The position numbers were made by a program, and so were the translations under genes. Below, one piece after another: positions 18,596 to 27,578 of a DNA stretch of 64,000 nucleotides (within the stretch, counting starts at the first letter, position 1; every line of letters starts with the position of its first letter). The stretch comes from Burkholderiales bacterium. Lineage in GTDB: Bacteria > Pseudomonadota > Gammaproteobacteria > Burkholderiales > Burkholderiaceae_E. The DNA is taken from positions 1 through 64,000 of the forward strand of contig QEVL01000019.1 in the NCBI GenBank assembly GCA_003577305.1, given 5' to 3'. The notes below the pieces were generated by a model. That model did not search any database and had not been told where the DNA came from. It saw only the letters and a list, made by a program, of their open reading frames with translations.

Positions 18596-18724
18596 CGATC
18601 GGCACCCGTCGGGAAACGAGAGGAGACTGACCTCAAACGAAGAGGTCGCGGCGTACTTGGCAGGCGCGCTTGCCAGGTGATCGAGCGTGTGGATGTTTCC
18701 CGACACTCACCCTTGCTGGGCAAG

Positions 18725-18800
18725 TGGCGTCCCGTAGGGGATTCGAACCCCTGTTACAACCGTGAAAGGGTCGTGTCCTAGGCCTCTAGACGAACGGGAC
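18725..18800 (-). tRNA. tRNA-Glu (TTC)
   Basis: A 76-nt tRNA on the minus strand with a 7-bp acceptor stem (GTCCCGT... ACGGGAC), anticodon loop CTTTCAC giving TTC, T-loop GGTTCGAATCC and an encoded CCA end at 18725-18727. Confidence 0.97.
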
Positions 18801-18827
18801 TCGTCGTAATTCTTGCAGCTTGTTCTT

Positions 18828-18903
<76 letters not shown>

Positions 18904-19053
18904 GAAGAGCCCGCGATTGTAAGGCACGACCGCTGCGGTGCGCAAGTCGGATGGCGTCGCGTGCTAGACTCGATCGCACCGGCCATCGCATCGCGCGCGG
19001 CGCTGCCGCGGCGGCGCGAGCCCTCCTCCCCCCAGCTTTTCCGGACCGCACCG

Positions 19054-19905
19054 ATGACCGCCAGGATCCTCGACGGCGCAGCACTCGCCAAGTCCATCCG
19101 CGCCGAAGTGGCGCAACGCGCCGCCGCGCTGGCCGCACGCGACCGCCCCGCGGGGCTCGCGGTGATTCTCGTCGGCGAAGACCCCGCCTCGTCGGTCTAC
19201 GTGCGCAACAAGGTGAAAGACTGCGAGGAGTCGGGCATCCGCTCCACGCTCGACCGCATGCCGGCCGACACCACGCAGGCCGCGCTGCTCGCGCGCATCG
19301 CCGCGCTGAACGCCGACCCGGCGATCCACGGCATCCTGGTGCAGCTGCCGCTGCCGCCGCAGATCGATGCGCACGCGGTGATCGAGGCGATCTCGCCCGC
19401 CAAGGACGTCGACGGCTTTCACGTCGCGAGCGCCGGCGCGCTGATGACCGGCCAGCCGGGCTTCAGGCCCTGCACGCCGTACGGCGTGATGAAGATGCTC
19501 GAACACGCCGGGGCCACGTTGCGCGGCGCCGAAGCCGTCGTCGTGGGGCGCAGCAACATCGTCGGTAAGCCGCAGGCGATGCTGCTCTTGCAAGCCGACG
19601 CCACCGTCACCATCTGCCACAGCAGGACGCGCGATCTCGCCGCCCACACGCGTCGCGCCGACGTGCTCGTGGCGGCGGTGGGCCGCACGAAGATGATCAC
19701 CGGCGACATGATCAAGCCCGGCGCGATCGTGATCGACGTCGGCATGAACCGCGACGAGGCTGGCAAGCTGTGCGGCGACGTCGATTTCGACAGTGCGCGC
19801 GAGGTGGCCGGCTGGATCACGCCGGTGCCCGGCGGCGTGGGCCCGATGACCCGCGCGATGCTGCTGGTGAACACGATCGAGGCGGCCGAGCGCGCGGCCC
19901 GATGA
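19054..19905 (+). CDS. folD: Bifunctional methylenetetrahydrofolate dehydrogenase/cyclohydrolase
   Basis: A 283-residue enzyme interconverting 5,10-methylene- and 10-formyl-THF. The catalytic region [45 protein letters not shown] and the C-terminal [15 protein letters not shown] are all FolD signatures. The start at 19054 gives the normal MTARILDG beginning; the upstream in-frame leader runs into the tRNA region. A -10-like TAGACT lies at 18964 without a clear -35. Confidence 0.95.
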   Translation: MTARILDGAALAKSIRAEVAQRAAALAARDRPAGLAVILVGEDPASSVYVRNKVKDCEESGIRSTLDRMPADTTQAALLARIAALNADPAIHGILVQLPLPPQIDAHAVIEAISPAKDVDGFHVASAGALMTGQPGFRPCTPYGVMKMLEHAGATLRGAEAVVVGRSNIVGKPQAMLLLQADATVTICHSRTRDLAAHTRRADVLVAAVGRTKMITGDMIKPGAIVIDVGMNRDEAGKLCGDVDFDSAREVAGWITPVPGGVGPMTRAMLLVNTIEAAERAAR

Positions 19906-19957
19906 GCGACGCCGCAAGCCGCACGGCCGGCGCGCGACGAACCGACTGATCGAACCG

Positions 19958-22144
19958 ATGGATCAACGCCCGACGATGCAAGCTCCCGCTCCCACTCCTG
20001 CTCCCGCTTCCGCCGCTGCCGCTTCCGCTCCCTCGGCCCCGGCGGCCTCCACCGCCAATCCGCTGCTCGACTTCTCCGGGTTGCCGCGCTTTGCGGAGTT
20101 CGAGCCCGGGCAGGTGGCGCCCGCGGTCGACGCGCTGCTCGCCGAGGCCCGCGCCACGCTCGCCGCGGTCACCGACCCGGCCACGCCGACCACCTGGGAC
20201 GCGTTCGTCGAGCCGCTCGAAGACGCTACCGAGCGCCTGGGGCGCGCCTGGGGCATGGTCGGGCACCTGAACGGCGTGGCCGACACGCCGGCGCTGCGCG
20301 AGGCCTACAACGCCAACCTGCCGAAGGTCACGCAGTTCTTCACCGAGCTGTCGCAGCACGAGGCGCTGTTCGCGAAATACAAGGCGTTCGCGGCCTCGAC
20401 GCAGTACGCGCAGCTGCCGGCGGTGCGCAAGCGCATCGTCGATCACGCGCTGCGCGACTTCCGGCTGGGCGGCGCCGAGCTGAAGTCGCCCGCGCGCGAG
20501 CGCTTCGCCGAGCTGCAGGAGCGGCAGGCGGCGCTCGCGCAGAAGTTCTCCGAGAACGTGCTCGACGCGACCAACGCGTTCACGCTGCTGGTCACCGACA
20601 GGTCCGACCTCGCCGGCCTGCACGCCGACACGATCGAGGCCGCGCGCGAGGCCGCGCAGAAAGACGGCGAGGCCGGCTGGAAGTTCACGCTGCAGTTTCC
20701 CTCCTACCTGCCGGTGATGCAGTACGCGGTGCACCGGCCGCTGCGCGAGCGTATGTACCGCGCCTACACGACCCGTGCCTCGCACGAGGCGCTCGCCCCC
20801 GAAGGCGAGGCGGGCGCAGCGCTCGACAACGCACCGATCATCGACGAGCTGCTCGCGCTGCGCCACGAAGAAGCCGCTCTCCTCGGCTACGCGAACTTCG
20901 CCGAAGTCTCGCTGGTGCCGAAGATGGCCGAATCGCCCGCGCAGGTGATCGCCTTCCTGCGCGATCTCGCGCAGCGCGCGCGCCCGTTCGCCGAGCGCGA
21001 CCTGGCCGAGCTGCGTCATTTCGCCGCGGCCGAACTGGCGCTGCCCGACCCGCAGGCCTGGGATCTCGCCTTCGCCAGCGAGCGGCTGAAGGAGGCGCGC
21101 TACGCGTTCTCCGACCAGGAGGTCAAGCAGTACTTCCAGCTGCCGCGCGTGCTCGACGGCCTGTTCGGGCTGATCGAGCGGCTGTATTCGGTGCGCATCC
21201 TGCCCGACGAGGCGCCGGTCTGGCATCCGGACGTGCGCTTCTACCGCGTCGAGCGCAACGGCCAGCTGATCGGCCAGTTCTACACCGACCTGTACGCGCG
21301 CGCCTCCAAGAGGCCGGGCGCCTGGATGGACGACGCGCGCTCGCGCCGGCGTCGCCACGGCTCGGTGCAGACGCCCATCGCCTACCTGGTCTGCAACTTC
21401 CAGCCGCCGGTGGGCGCCCGCCCGGCGCTGCTCACGCACGACGACGTCACCACGCTGTTCCACGAATCCGGTCACGGCCTGCATCACCTGCTCACCCGGG
21501 CCGATGACCTCGCGGTCTCGGGCATTTCGGGCGTGGAGTGGGACGCGGTCGAACTGCCCAGCCAGTTCATGGAGAACTTCTGCTGGGAGTGGGAGATCGT
21601 CGCCTCGATGAGCGCGCACGTCGACACCGGCAAGCCGCTGCCGCGAGAGCTCTTCGACCGGATGCTCGCCGCGAAGAACTTCCAGAGCGGCATGGCCATG
21701 CTGCGCCAGATCGAGTTCGCGCTGTTCGACATGCGCCTGCACGCGGAGTTCGCGCCCGGCGGCGCACGCAGCGTGCAGGATCTCCTCGACGAAGTGCGGC
21801 GCGAAGTCGCGGTGGTCATCCCGCCCGCCTGGAACCGCTTCCAGAACAGCTTCTCGCACATCTTCGCCGGCGGCTACTCGGCCGGCTACTACAGCTACAA
21901 GTGGGCCGAAGTGCTGTCGGCCGACGCCTACGCAGTCTTCGAAGAGGCGATGGCACTGCCCGACGCCTCGGCTCGCGTGGCCGAAACCGGGCGGCGTTTC
22001 CTCGAAGAGATCCTGTCGGTGGGCGGCAGCCGACCGGCCATCGACTCGTTTCGCGCGTTCAGAGGACGGGACCCGGAACTGGATGCCCTGCTTCGCCATA
22101 ATGGGATGGTCGAGGCATCCGCTCCGGAACCGTCCAATGCCTAG
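19958..22144 (+). CDS. prlC: Oligopeptidase A (M3 metallopeptidase)
   Basis: A 728-residue zinc oligopeptidase that degrades short peptides in the cytosol. The zinc motif is HESGH (H502, E503, H506), followed by the substrate-loop region AGGYSAGYYSYKWAEVLSAD. The core matches the ~680-residue OpdA/PrlC family; the first ~35 residues are an Ala/Pro/Ser tail that may not all be native (M7 is an alternative start). Its stop overlaps the next gene by 8 bp, so the two are coupled. Confidence 0.93.
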   Translation: MDQRPTMQAPAPTPAPASAAAASAPSAPAASTANPLLDFSGLPRFAEFEPGQVAPAVDALLAEARATLAAVTDPATPTTWDAFVEPLEDATERLGRAWGMVGHLNGVADTPALREAYNANLPKVTQFFTELSQHEALFAKYKAFAASTQYAQLPAVRKRIVDHALRDFRLGGAELKSPARERFAELQERQAALAQKFSENVLDATNAFTLLVTDRSDLAGLHADTIEAAREAAQKDGEAGWKFTLQFPSYLPVMQYAVHRPLRERMYRAYTTRASHEALAPEGEAGAALDNAPIIDELLALRHEEAALLGYANFAEVSLVPKMAESPAQVIAFLRDLAQRARPFAERDLAELRHFAAAELALPDPQAWDLAFASERLKEARYAFSDQEVKQYFQLPRVLDGLFGLIERLYSVRILPDEAPVWHPDVRFYRVERNGQLIGQFYTDLYARASKRPGAWMDDARSRRRRHGSVQTPIAYLVCNFQPPVGARPALLTHDDVTTLFHESGHGLHHLLTRADDLAVSGISGVEWDAVELPSQFMENFCWEWEIVASMSAHVDTGKPLPRELFDRMLAAKNFQSGMAMLRQIEFALFDMRLHAEFAPGGARSVQDLLDEVRREVAVVIPPAWNRFQNSFSHIFAGGYSAGYYSYKWAEVLSADAYAVFEEAMALPDASARVAETGRRFLEEILSVGGSRPAIDSFRAFRGRDPELDALLRHNGMVEASAPEPSNA

Positions 22145-22838
22145 CCAACATCCAGCAGCCCCTCTGCGCGCGGCCCTCGGCGTCGCGCTCGCCGCCAGCG
22201 CACTCGCCGCGGCGCTTGCCGCGCCCGCCGCGCATGCGCAATACAAGTGGATCGACGCCAACGGCCGCGTGAACTACGGCGACCGTCCGCCGGCATCCGA
22301 CAGCCGGCGGGTGATGCAAGCCCCGCCCGGAGTGCATTCGTCCGCGGCACCGGCTGCCGGTGACCACCGCCTGCCTTATGCGCTGCGCTCGGCCACCAGC
22401 CGCTACCCGGTCGTGCTCTACAGCACACCCGACTGCGCGCCCTGCGATCTGGGCCGCAGCCACCTCACGCAGCGCGGCGTGCCGTTCACCGAGAAGGTGG
22501 TCCAGACCGCCGCCGACCTGCGCGCGTTCAATGCGCTGCAACTCGGCGCCACGCAGTTTCCGGTGCTCACGGTCGGCAGCGACCGGATGGCCGGCTTCGA
22601 GGCAAGCATGTGGAACCGCATGCTCGACGCCGCCGCGTATCCGCGCTCGTCGATGTTGCCGCCGAGCCAGGTCGCGCGCACGCTCGAGCCGATGAGCCCT
22701 GCGGAGCAGACACCGTCCGCGGCCGGCGACGAAACGGGCCGTCCGCAGGTGGCGCAGACCGCGCGATCGGCGCAGGCTGGCGGCAGCGGGCTGATTCCGG
22801 CGCAACAGCCGGACTTCCGCAACCCGATCCGCTTCTGA
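22137..22838 (+). CDS. Exported DUF4124-glutaredoxin protein
   Basis: A 233-residue protein. A signal peptide (cleavage near AHA, ~34) is followed by a DUF4124 segment (YKWIDANGRVNYGDRPP) and a glutaredoxin-like domain with C100-x-x-C103 in STPDCAPCD and the cis-Pro stretch TQFPVLTVG. The C-terminal 70 residues are low complexity. It probably acts as a periplasmic thiol redox protein; the partner is unknown. The start overlaps the end of prlC by 8 bp. Confidence 0.85.
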   Translation: MPSQHPAAPLRAALGVALAASALAAALAAPAAHAQYKWIDANGRVNYGDRPPASDSRRVMQAPPGVHSSAAPAAGDHRLPYALRSATSRYPVVLYSTPDCAPCDLGRSHLTQRGVPFTEKVVQTAADLRAFNALQLGATQFPVLTVGSDRMAGFEASMWNRMLDAAAYPRSSMLPPSQVARTLEPMSPAEQTPSAAGDETGRPQVAQTARSAQAGGSGLIPAQQPDFRNPIRF

Positions 22839-22902
22839 ACGCGCGGGTGCCCGCGCGCCGCCCAGGGCGCGCGCCGGCACCCCGGCTCGCCTGCGCGTTC
22901 AG
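22835..22902. terminator. Large stem between convergent genes
   Basis: Outer arms CTGAACGCGC (22835-22844) and GCGCGTTCAG (22893-22902) are perfectly complementary and include both stop codons. Inner arms GGGTGCC and GGCACCC, and CGCGCGCC with GGGCGCGCG, extend the fold. There is no T-run on either side, so it may end transcription by structure or simply separate the two convergent messages. Confidence 0.4.
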
Positions 22903-24356
22903 TCGCGGCGCAGCTTCGAGACCCAGTGCTCCATCAGCTTGCCGGCCGCCTCGCGGCCGCCGAGCCCGAACGACAGCGCCACCGCAACCGCCACGGCACC
23001 GAGCGTAAGCCCGAAAGCCAGGTTGACGATCGAGTCGGCAATGCCCATCGCTCGCAGCCCCATCGCGAGCACCAGCCCGATGATCAGCGCGCGCACCAGA
23101 CTGCCCAGCCACTGCGCGTCATGATGCTGGCTACGCCCGACCGCAGCACCGAGCAGGTTGGCCAGCCACAGTCCGACCAGGAGGATAGCGATGCCCAGCA
23201 GCACGTCGCCACTGAACACGATGAAACCGCCGATCAGTTCACTGAGCTGCACGAACTGCAAGCGATTGGCGGCTTCGGCAGCCGCCAGCAACATCGCGAA
23301 GAACACGAGAAGCCGACCCACCAGATGCGACAGGCGCAGCTCACCCAGCATCGGCTGCAATCCGAGCCGCTCGCCGAGCCGGTCGGCCCCAGCGCCTTCG
23401 AGCACGTTCGACACCAGCCCTGCCACGAAGCGCGCGACGTACCAGGTGAGCCCGAGAATCAGCGCGGCGGCAGTCAACTCGGGCAGCGCGGCGATGAATC
23501 GGGTGAGCATGTGCCTGGCCGGCTCCGACACGGCTTCGAGGCGCAGCGCATCGAGTGCCGAGATCAGCGCCGGCACGAAGATGACGAAGAAAACGATCAT
23601 CCCCGCCAGACCGGGCAGATCCGCCGCATCGTCGAGCCCGGCGCTGCGCGCCAGCGACTGCACCCGCGTAGCCACCAGCAGGTTGGTGACGATACCGCGC
23701 ACGATCTTCGCGACGTAGTAGCCGACCACTACGATGACCCCGGCCGCAAACAGGTTCGGCAGGAAGCCGAGCAGCCTGTCGACCAGGTTCTGCACCGGAC
23801 CCAGCAGTCCCTGCAGGCCGAGCGCACCCAGCACCATCGGCAGGAACAGCAGCAGCACGACCCAGTACCCGACGTGCCCGATGCTGTCGCTGATCGGCCG
23901 CATGCCGGCCTCGGCGCTGAGCCGCTCGTCGATGGTCGTGCGATCGAGCAGTCGAGCGAGTCCGGTGCGCACCAGCAGCGCAAGCAGCCAGCCGGCGATC
24001 GCCAGCACCAGCGCAGCCACCACCTGCGGCAGGTAGCCGACCACGTCGCCGATCATCGACGCGAACGGTGCCGAGACCATCTCGAGGTTCAGGCTGTTGA
24101 AGACCGCGACCAGCGCAACCAGCAGGATGAACCAGAACACCAGCCGCGACACCACGCGCTCTGCATCGAGCGTCTGACCGAACGCCGGCGCGAGCCGGCG
24201 ATTGACCTGTGCCATCGACATGACACGATGCACCGCAGCGGCTGCGATCAACGCGGCGATCCAGCCCAATAGCAACAACGCGACCGCACCGACGACCGAA
24301 AGCAGTTGCGCGCCCAGAGCGTCTTTCAGCGCGGCAGTGAACACTCCTCCCTGCAT
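22899..24356 (-). CDS. Conserved-TM-helix channel protein, CmpX-like (mechanosensitive channel superfamily)
   Basis: A 485-residue inner-membrane protein with ~10-11 hydrophobic helices arranged as repeats. Each repeat contains a pattern like LPQVVAALVLAIAGWLLALLV, LPNLFAAGVIVVVGYYVAKI or LPELTAAALILGLTWYVARF, the conserved TM helix repeat of CmpX/YnaI-like small-conductance channels. The last helix pair ending in SFGLGGREAAGKLMEHWV is typical. No soluble MscS beta domain follows. It is probably involved in osmotic or envelope homeostasis. Confidence 0.82.
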   Translation of the reverse strand: MQGGVFTAALKDALGAQLLSVVGAVALLLLGWIAALIAAAAVHRVMSMAQVNRRLAPAFGQTLDAERVVSRLVFWFILLVALVAVFNSLNLEMVSAPFASMIGDVVGYLPQVVAALVLAIAGWLLALLVRTGLARLLDRTTIDERLSAEAGMRPISDSIGHVGYWVVLLLFLPMVLGALGLQGLLGPVQNLVDRLLGFLPNLFAAGVIVVVGYYVAKIVRGIVTNLLVATRVQSLARSAGLDDAADLPGLAGMIVFFVIFVPALISALDALRLEAVSEPARHMLTRFIAALPELTAAALILGLTWYVARFVAGLVSNVLEGAGADRLGERLGLQPMLGELRLSHLVGRLLVFFAMLLAAAEAANRLQFVQLSELIGGFIVFSGDVLLGIAILLVGLWLANLLGAAVGRSQHHDAQWLGSLVRALIIGLVLAMGLRAMGIADSIVNLAFGLTLGAVAVAVALSFGLGGREAAGKLMEHWVSKLRRD

Positions 24357-24485
24357 GCCTCCTCTCCTCCGGGAATTGACGATCGTTCGAGTCTAACAGC
24401 GCTTCGCGCGTCCATGGCCCATTGCACCTTCCATGCGCGTGCACGCTCCGGATTCATCGGGTGGCGGATCCGGTACGATCGTGGC

Positions 24486-25265
24486 ATGAAACTCGCCACC
24501 TGGAACGTCAATTCACTGAAGGTCCGCCTGCCGCACGTGATCCACTGGCTGCGCGAGAACGCGGTCGACGTGCTGTGCCTGCAGGAGACCAAGCTGCGCG
24601 ACGAGCACTTCCCGCATTCGGCGCTCGCCGCACTGGGCTACGAATCGGCGTTCGCCGGGCAGCCGACCTACAACGGCGTGGCGATCCTCGCACGGCGCGA
24701 CACGGTGGGTGCTCCGTCGGCGGTCGCCGTCGGCAACCCGCTGTTCCCCGACGAGCAGAAGCGCCTGATCAGCGCCGACCTCGGCGGCCTGCGCGTGGTG
24801 AACGCCTATTTTCCGAATGGCCAGGCCGTGGGCAGCGACAAGTACGACTACAAGCTGCGCTGGATCGACGCGCTCGCCGACTGGCTGGCGGTGCCTGCGG
24901 CGCTGCCGGTGGTGCTGGTGGGCGACTTCAACATCGCCCCGGAAGATCGCGACGTGCACGATCCGAAGGCCTGGGAAGGCCAGGTGCTGTGCTCGGCCGC
25001 CGAACGCGAACGCTTCGCCCGGCTGATCGGGCTGGGCTTCGTCGACGCGTTCCGGCTCTTCGAGCAGCCGCCGAAAACCTACAGCTGGTGGGACTACCGC
25101 CAGCTGTCGTTCCGCCGAAACGCCGGGCTGCGCATCGATCACATCCTGGTGCACCGGGCGCTCGCAGCGTCGGTGCGCGGCTGCCGCATCGACCGCGAGC
25201 CGCGCAAGCGCGAGCAGCCCTCCGACCACGCGCCGGTGATCGCGGAGATCGACCTGGTCGCGTAG
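24486..25265 (+). CDS. xthA: Exodeoxyribonuclease III
   Basis: A 259-residue AP endonuclease/3'-5' exonuclease of the ExoIII family for base-excision repair. Motifs are LATWNVNSLKVRLPHV, LCLQETKL, VVLVGDFNIAPEDRDVHDP, YSWWDYR, RIDHILV and PSDHAPV. The start at 24486 matches the family N-terminus exactly. It is convergent with the DUF4124 gene downstream of glnA. Confidence 0.95.
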   Translation: MKLATWNVNSLKVRLPHVIHWLRENAVDVLCLQETKLRDEHFPHSALAALGYESAFAGQPTYNGVAILARRDTVGAPSAVAVGNPLFPDEQKRLISADLGGLRVVNAYFPNGQAVGSDKYDYKLRWIDALADWLAVPAALPVVLVGDFNIAPEDRDVHDPKAWEGQVLCSAAERERFARLIGLGFVDAFRLFEQPPKTYSWWDYRQLSFRRNAGLRIDHILVHRALAASVRGCRIDREPRKREQPSDHAPVIAEIDLVA

Positions 25266-25291
25266 CGGCCGACGCCGGCGTGCCGGTCGGC

Positions 25292-25831
25292 TCAGTCGCG
25301 GATCGTGTCGAGCTCGCGGCGGATCGACGCGATGTTGCCCTCGGAGCGGCCGATGTCGTCCTTGAGCCGCTGCACGCGGTCGAGGTATTTCTGGTAATTG
25401 CGCTCGTCGCCCAGGCGATCGGGCTCGCCGTCCTTGTAGACCGCCTTCAGCTCGGCCAGCCGCGTCTCTTCCTTGCGCAGTTCGTCCTCGAGAATGCGCC
25501 GGCGCTCCAGATCGCGCTCGCGCTGCGTGTTCGCATCGACCTTCGGGAAAGCGTTCGCGCCGCCGGGCCGTGCGGCCGCGGCCCCGGCCTGCGCAGGGGC
25601 GGTGCCGGCGGCCGGGCGTGCCCCCGCCGGCAACTTCGGCGCCGGAATCGTGGTGAGCGGTGCGAGATCGATCGCGCGGCAATTGCGTCCGTTCGGCGTG
25701 CCCTGGTAGACGGGCACCCCGCTCTCGGACTCACAGCGATAGACCTCGGCGGCGGCCGGCGCGGCCAGGCCGATGGCCACGGCCGCCAGCGAGGCGGCGC
25801 GAACCAGCGTGACGGTGCGAAGCGATCTCAT
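25292..25831 (-). CDS. Exported DUF4124 protein with coiled coil
   Basis: A 179-residue protein with a signal peptide (cleavage about 28, APAAAEVYRC) and a short DUF4124 domain (VYRCESESGVPVYQGTP). An Ala/Pro linker and a charged coiled coil from ~100 to the end follow. It sits downstream of glnA on the same strand with a 160-bp gap. Proteins of this type often lie beside glnA in Burkholderiales, but their role is unknown. Confidence 0.8.
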   Translation of the reverse strand: MRSLRTVTLVRAASLAAVAIGLAAPAAAEVYRCESESGVPVYQGTPNGRNCRAIDLAPLTTIPAPKLPAGARPAAGTAPAQAGAAAARPGGANAFPKVDANTQRERDLERRRILEDELRKEETRLAELKAVYKDGEPDRLGDERNYQKYLDRVQRLKDDIGRSEGNIASIRRELDTIRD

Positions 25832-25938
25832 GCTGAGGCCGGAGAGAGTCGAACTGGAAGCGGTCGGGCCGGGAACTCCGCGGCCAGTGTAAGGCAGCCC
25901 GGATGGCGAGACAAACCCGACGGACGGCCGACCGACCT

Positions 25939-25968
25939 GCGGGGCGTGCAGCCCGACCTGCGCCCCGC
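25939..25968 (-). terminator. Hairpin downstream of glnA
   Basis: GCGGGGCGTGCAG (25939-25951) pairs with CTGCGCCCCGC (25958-25968) with one bulge and a 6-base loop, 24 bp after the glnA stop. No T-run is present, so it may attenuate rather than end transcription. Confidence 0.35.
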
Positions 25969-25991
25969 TCCGGGCGTGCCGCGCGCGCGCA

Positions 25992-27404
25992 TCAGAGGCT
26001 GTAGTACATGTCGAACTCGACCGGATGCGTGGTCATGCGCAGCCGCGTGACCTCCTCCATCTTCAGCTCGATGTACGCATCGATCAGGTCGTTGCTGAAC
26101 ACTCCGCCGCGCGTGAGGAACTCGCGGTCCTTGTCCAGGTACCCGAGCGCCTCGTCGAGCGAGGCGCAGACGGTCGGGATGCTCGCCGCCTCTTCGGGCG
26201 GCAGGTCGTACAGGTTCTTGTCGGCCGCTTCGCCGGGGTCGATCTTGTTCTGCACGCCGTCCAGGCCCGCCATCATCAGTGCGGCGAACAGCAGGTAGGG
26301 ATTGGCGCTCGGGTCGGGAAAACGCGCCTCGATGCGCCGTCCCTTCGGATTGGTCGCGTACGGAATGCGGATCGACGCGGAGCGGTTGCGCGCCGAGTAG
26401 GCGAGCTTCACCGGCGCCTCGAAGCCGGGCACCAGCCGCTTGTACGAGTTGGTGCCCGGGTTGGCGATCGCGTTGAGCGCGCGCGCGTGCCGGATCACGC
26501 CGCCGATGTAGTGCAGCGCGAAATCGGACAGCCCGGCGTACTTGTCGCCTGCGAACAGGTTCTCGCCGTCCTTCCAGATCGACTGGTGCACGTGCATGCC
26601 CGAGCCGTTGTCGCCGACGATCGGCTTGGGCATGAAAGTGGCGGTCTTGCCGTAGCTGTGCGCGACGTTGTGGATCACGTACTTCATCGTCTGCAGCCAG
26701 TCGGCACGCTGCACCAGCGTCGAGAACTTCGTGCCGATCTCGTTCTGCCCGGCTCCGCCCACCTCGTGGTGATGCACTTCCACCGGAATGCCCATCTGCT
26801 CGAGGATCAGGCACATCTCCGAACGCATGTCCTGGAACGAATCGACCGGCGGCACCGGGAAATAGCCGCCCTTCACCGGCGGCCGGTGCGCCAGGTTGCC
26901 GCCCTCGATTTCCCTGCCGGTCGACCACGAAGCCTCTTCGGAAGTGATCTTCACGAAGCAGCCCGACATGTCGACGCTCCAGGTGACCGAGTCGAAGATG
27001 AAGAACTCGGGCTCCGGGCCGAACCAGGCGGTGTCGCCGAGGCCGGTGGACTTCAGGTAGGCCTCGGCGCGCCGCGCGAGCGAACGCGGATCGCGCGAGT
27101 AGCCCGTGCCGTCGGCCGGTTCGACGACGTCGCAGGTGACGATCAGCGTCGGCTCCTCGCGAAACGGATCCATGTTCGCGGTGGCCGGATCGGGCATCAG
27201 CAGCATGTCCGAGGCCTCGATGCCCTTCCATCCGGCGATCGACGAACCGTCGAAGGGGTGGCCCGACGTGATCCGGTCCTCGTCGAAGATCTTCGCCGGC
27301 AGCGAAACGTGCTGCTCCTTGCCGCGGGTGTCGGTGAAGCGCAGATCGACGAACTTCACTTCGTTGTCGGCGATCATCTTCATCACGTCTTTGACGGTGG
27401 CCAT
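25992..27404 (-). CDS. glnA: Glutamine synthetase type I
   Basis: A 470-residue GSI enzyme making glutamine from glutamate, ammonia and ATP. It shows the latch/beta-grasp start, [17 protein letters not shown], the NEIGTKF stretch, the ATP site [21 protein letters not shown] and the adenylylation tyrosine Y399 in NLYDLPPEE. It is therefore probably controlled by GlnE. An ATG with an AGGAGAA site is at 27404. ntrB and ntrC, which often follow glnA, are not here. No sigma-54 -24/-12 pair was obvious in the 174 bp upstream. Confidence 0.97.
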   Translation of the reverse strand: MATVKDVMKMIADNEVKFVDLRFTDTRGKEQHVSLPAKIFDEDRITSGHPFDGSSIAGWKGIEASDMLLMPDPATANMDPFREEPTLIVTCDVVEPADGTGYSRDPRSLARRAEAYLKSTGLGDTAWFGPEPEFFIFDSVTWSVDMSGCFVKITSEEASWSTGREIEGGNLAHRPPVKGGYFPVPPVDSFQDMRSEMCLILEQMGIPVEVHHHEVGGAGQNEIGTKFSTLVQRADWLQTMKYVIHNVAHSYGKTATFMPKPIVGDNGSGMHVHQSIWKDGENLFAGDKYAGLSDFALHYIGGVIRHARALNAIANPGTNSYKRLVPGFEAPVKLAYSARNRSASIRIPYATNPKGRRIEARFPDPSANPYLLFAALMMAGLDGVQNKIDPGEAADKNLYDLPPEEAASIPTVCASLDEALGYLDKDREFLTRGGVFSNDLIDAYIELKMEEVTRLRMTTHPVEFDMYYSL

Positions 27405-27578
27405 GCTGGCGTTCTCCTGGTCTCGGGGGTCTCGTGTTGCGGGGCGGCAGCGCGCTGCGTCGCCTCTTTCGACATCATCGCACCATCGTCGAAGCCACCG
27501 CGATGGCGCGCCCGCGGCTGCGCTGCACGCACCGGCGCACGCACCGGTGCGCGCGCGGCTGCGCCCGGTGCGAGCCCA

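Noticed and set aside
18725-18747. Integrase attachment site duplicate of the tRNA-Glu 3' end
   Set aside because: No second copy of GGGGATTCGAACCCCTG was seen downstream in the accessory patch.
27405-27578. Sigma-54 promoter or NtrC sites before glnA
   Set aside because: No TGGC-N8-TGC core and no TGCAC-type palindrome could be found.
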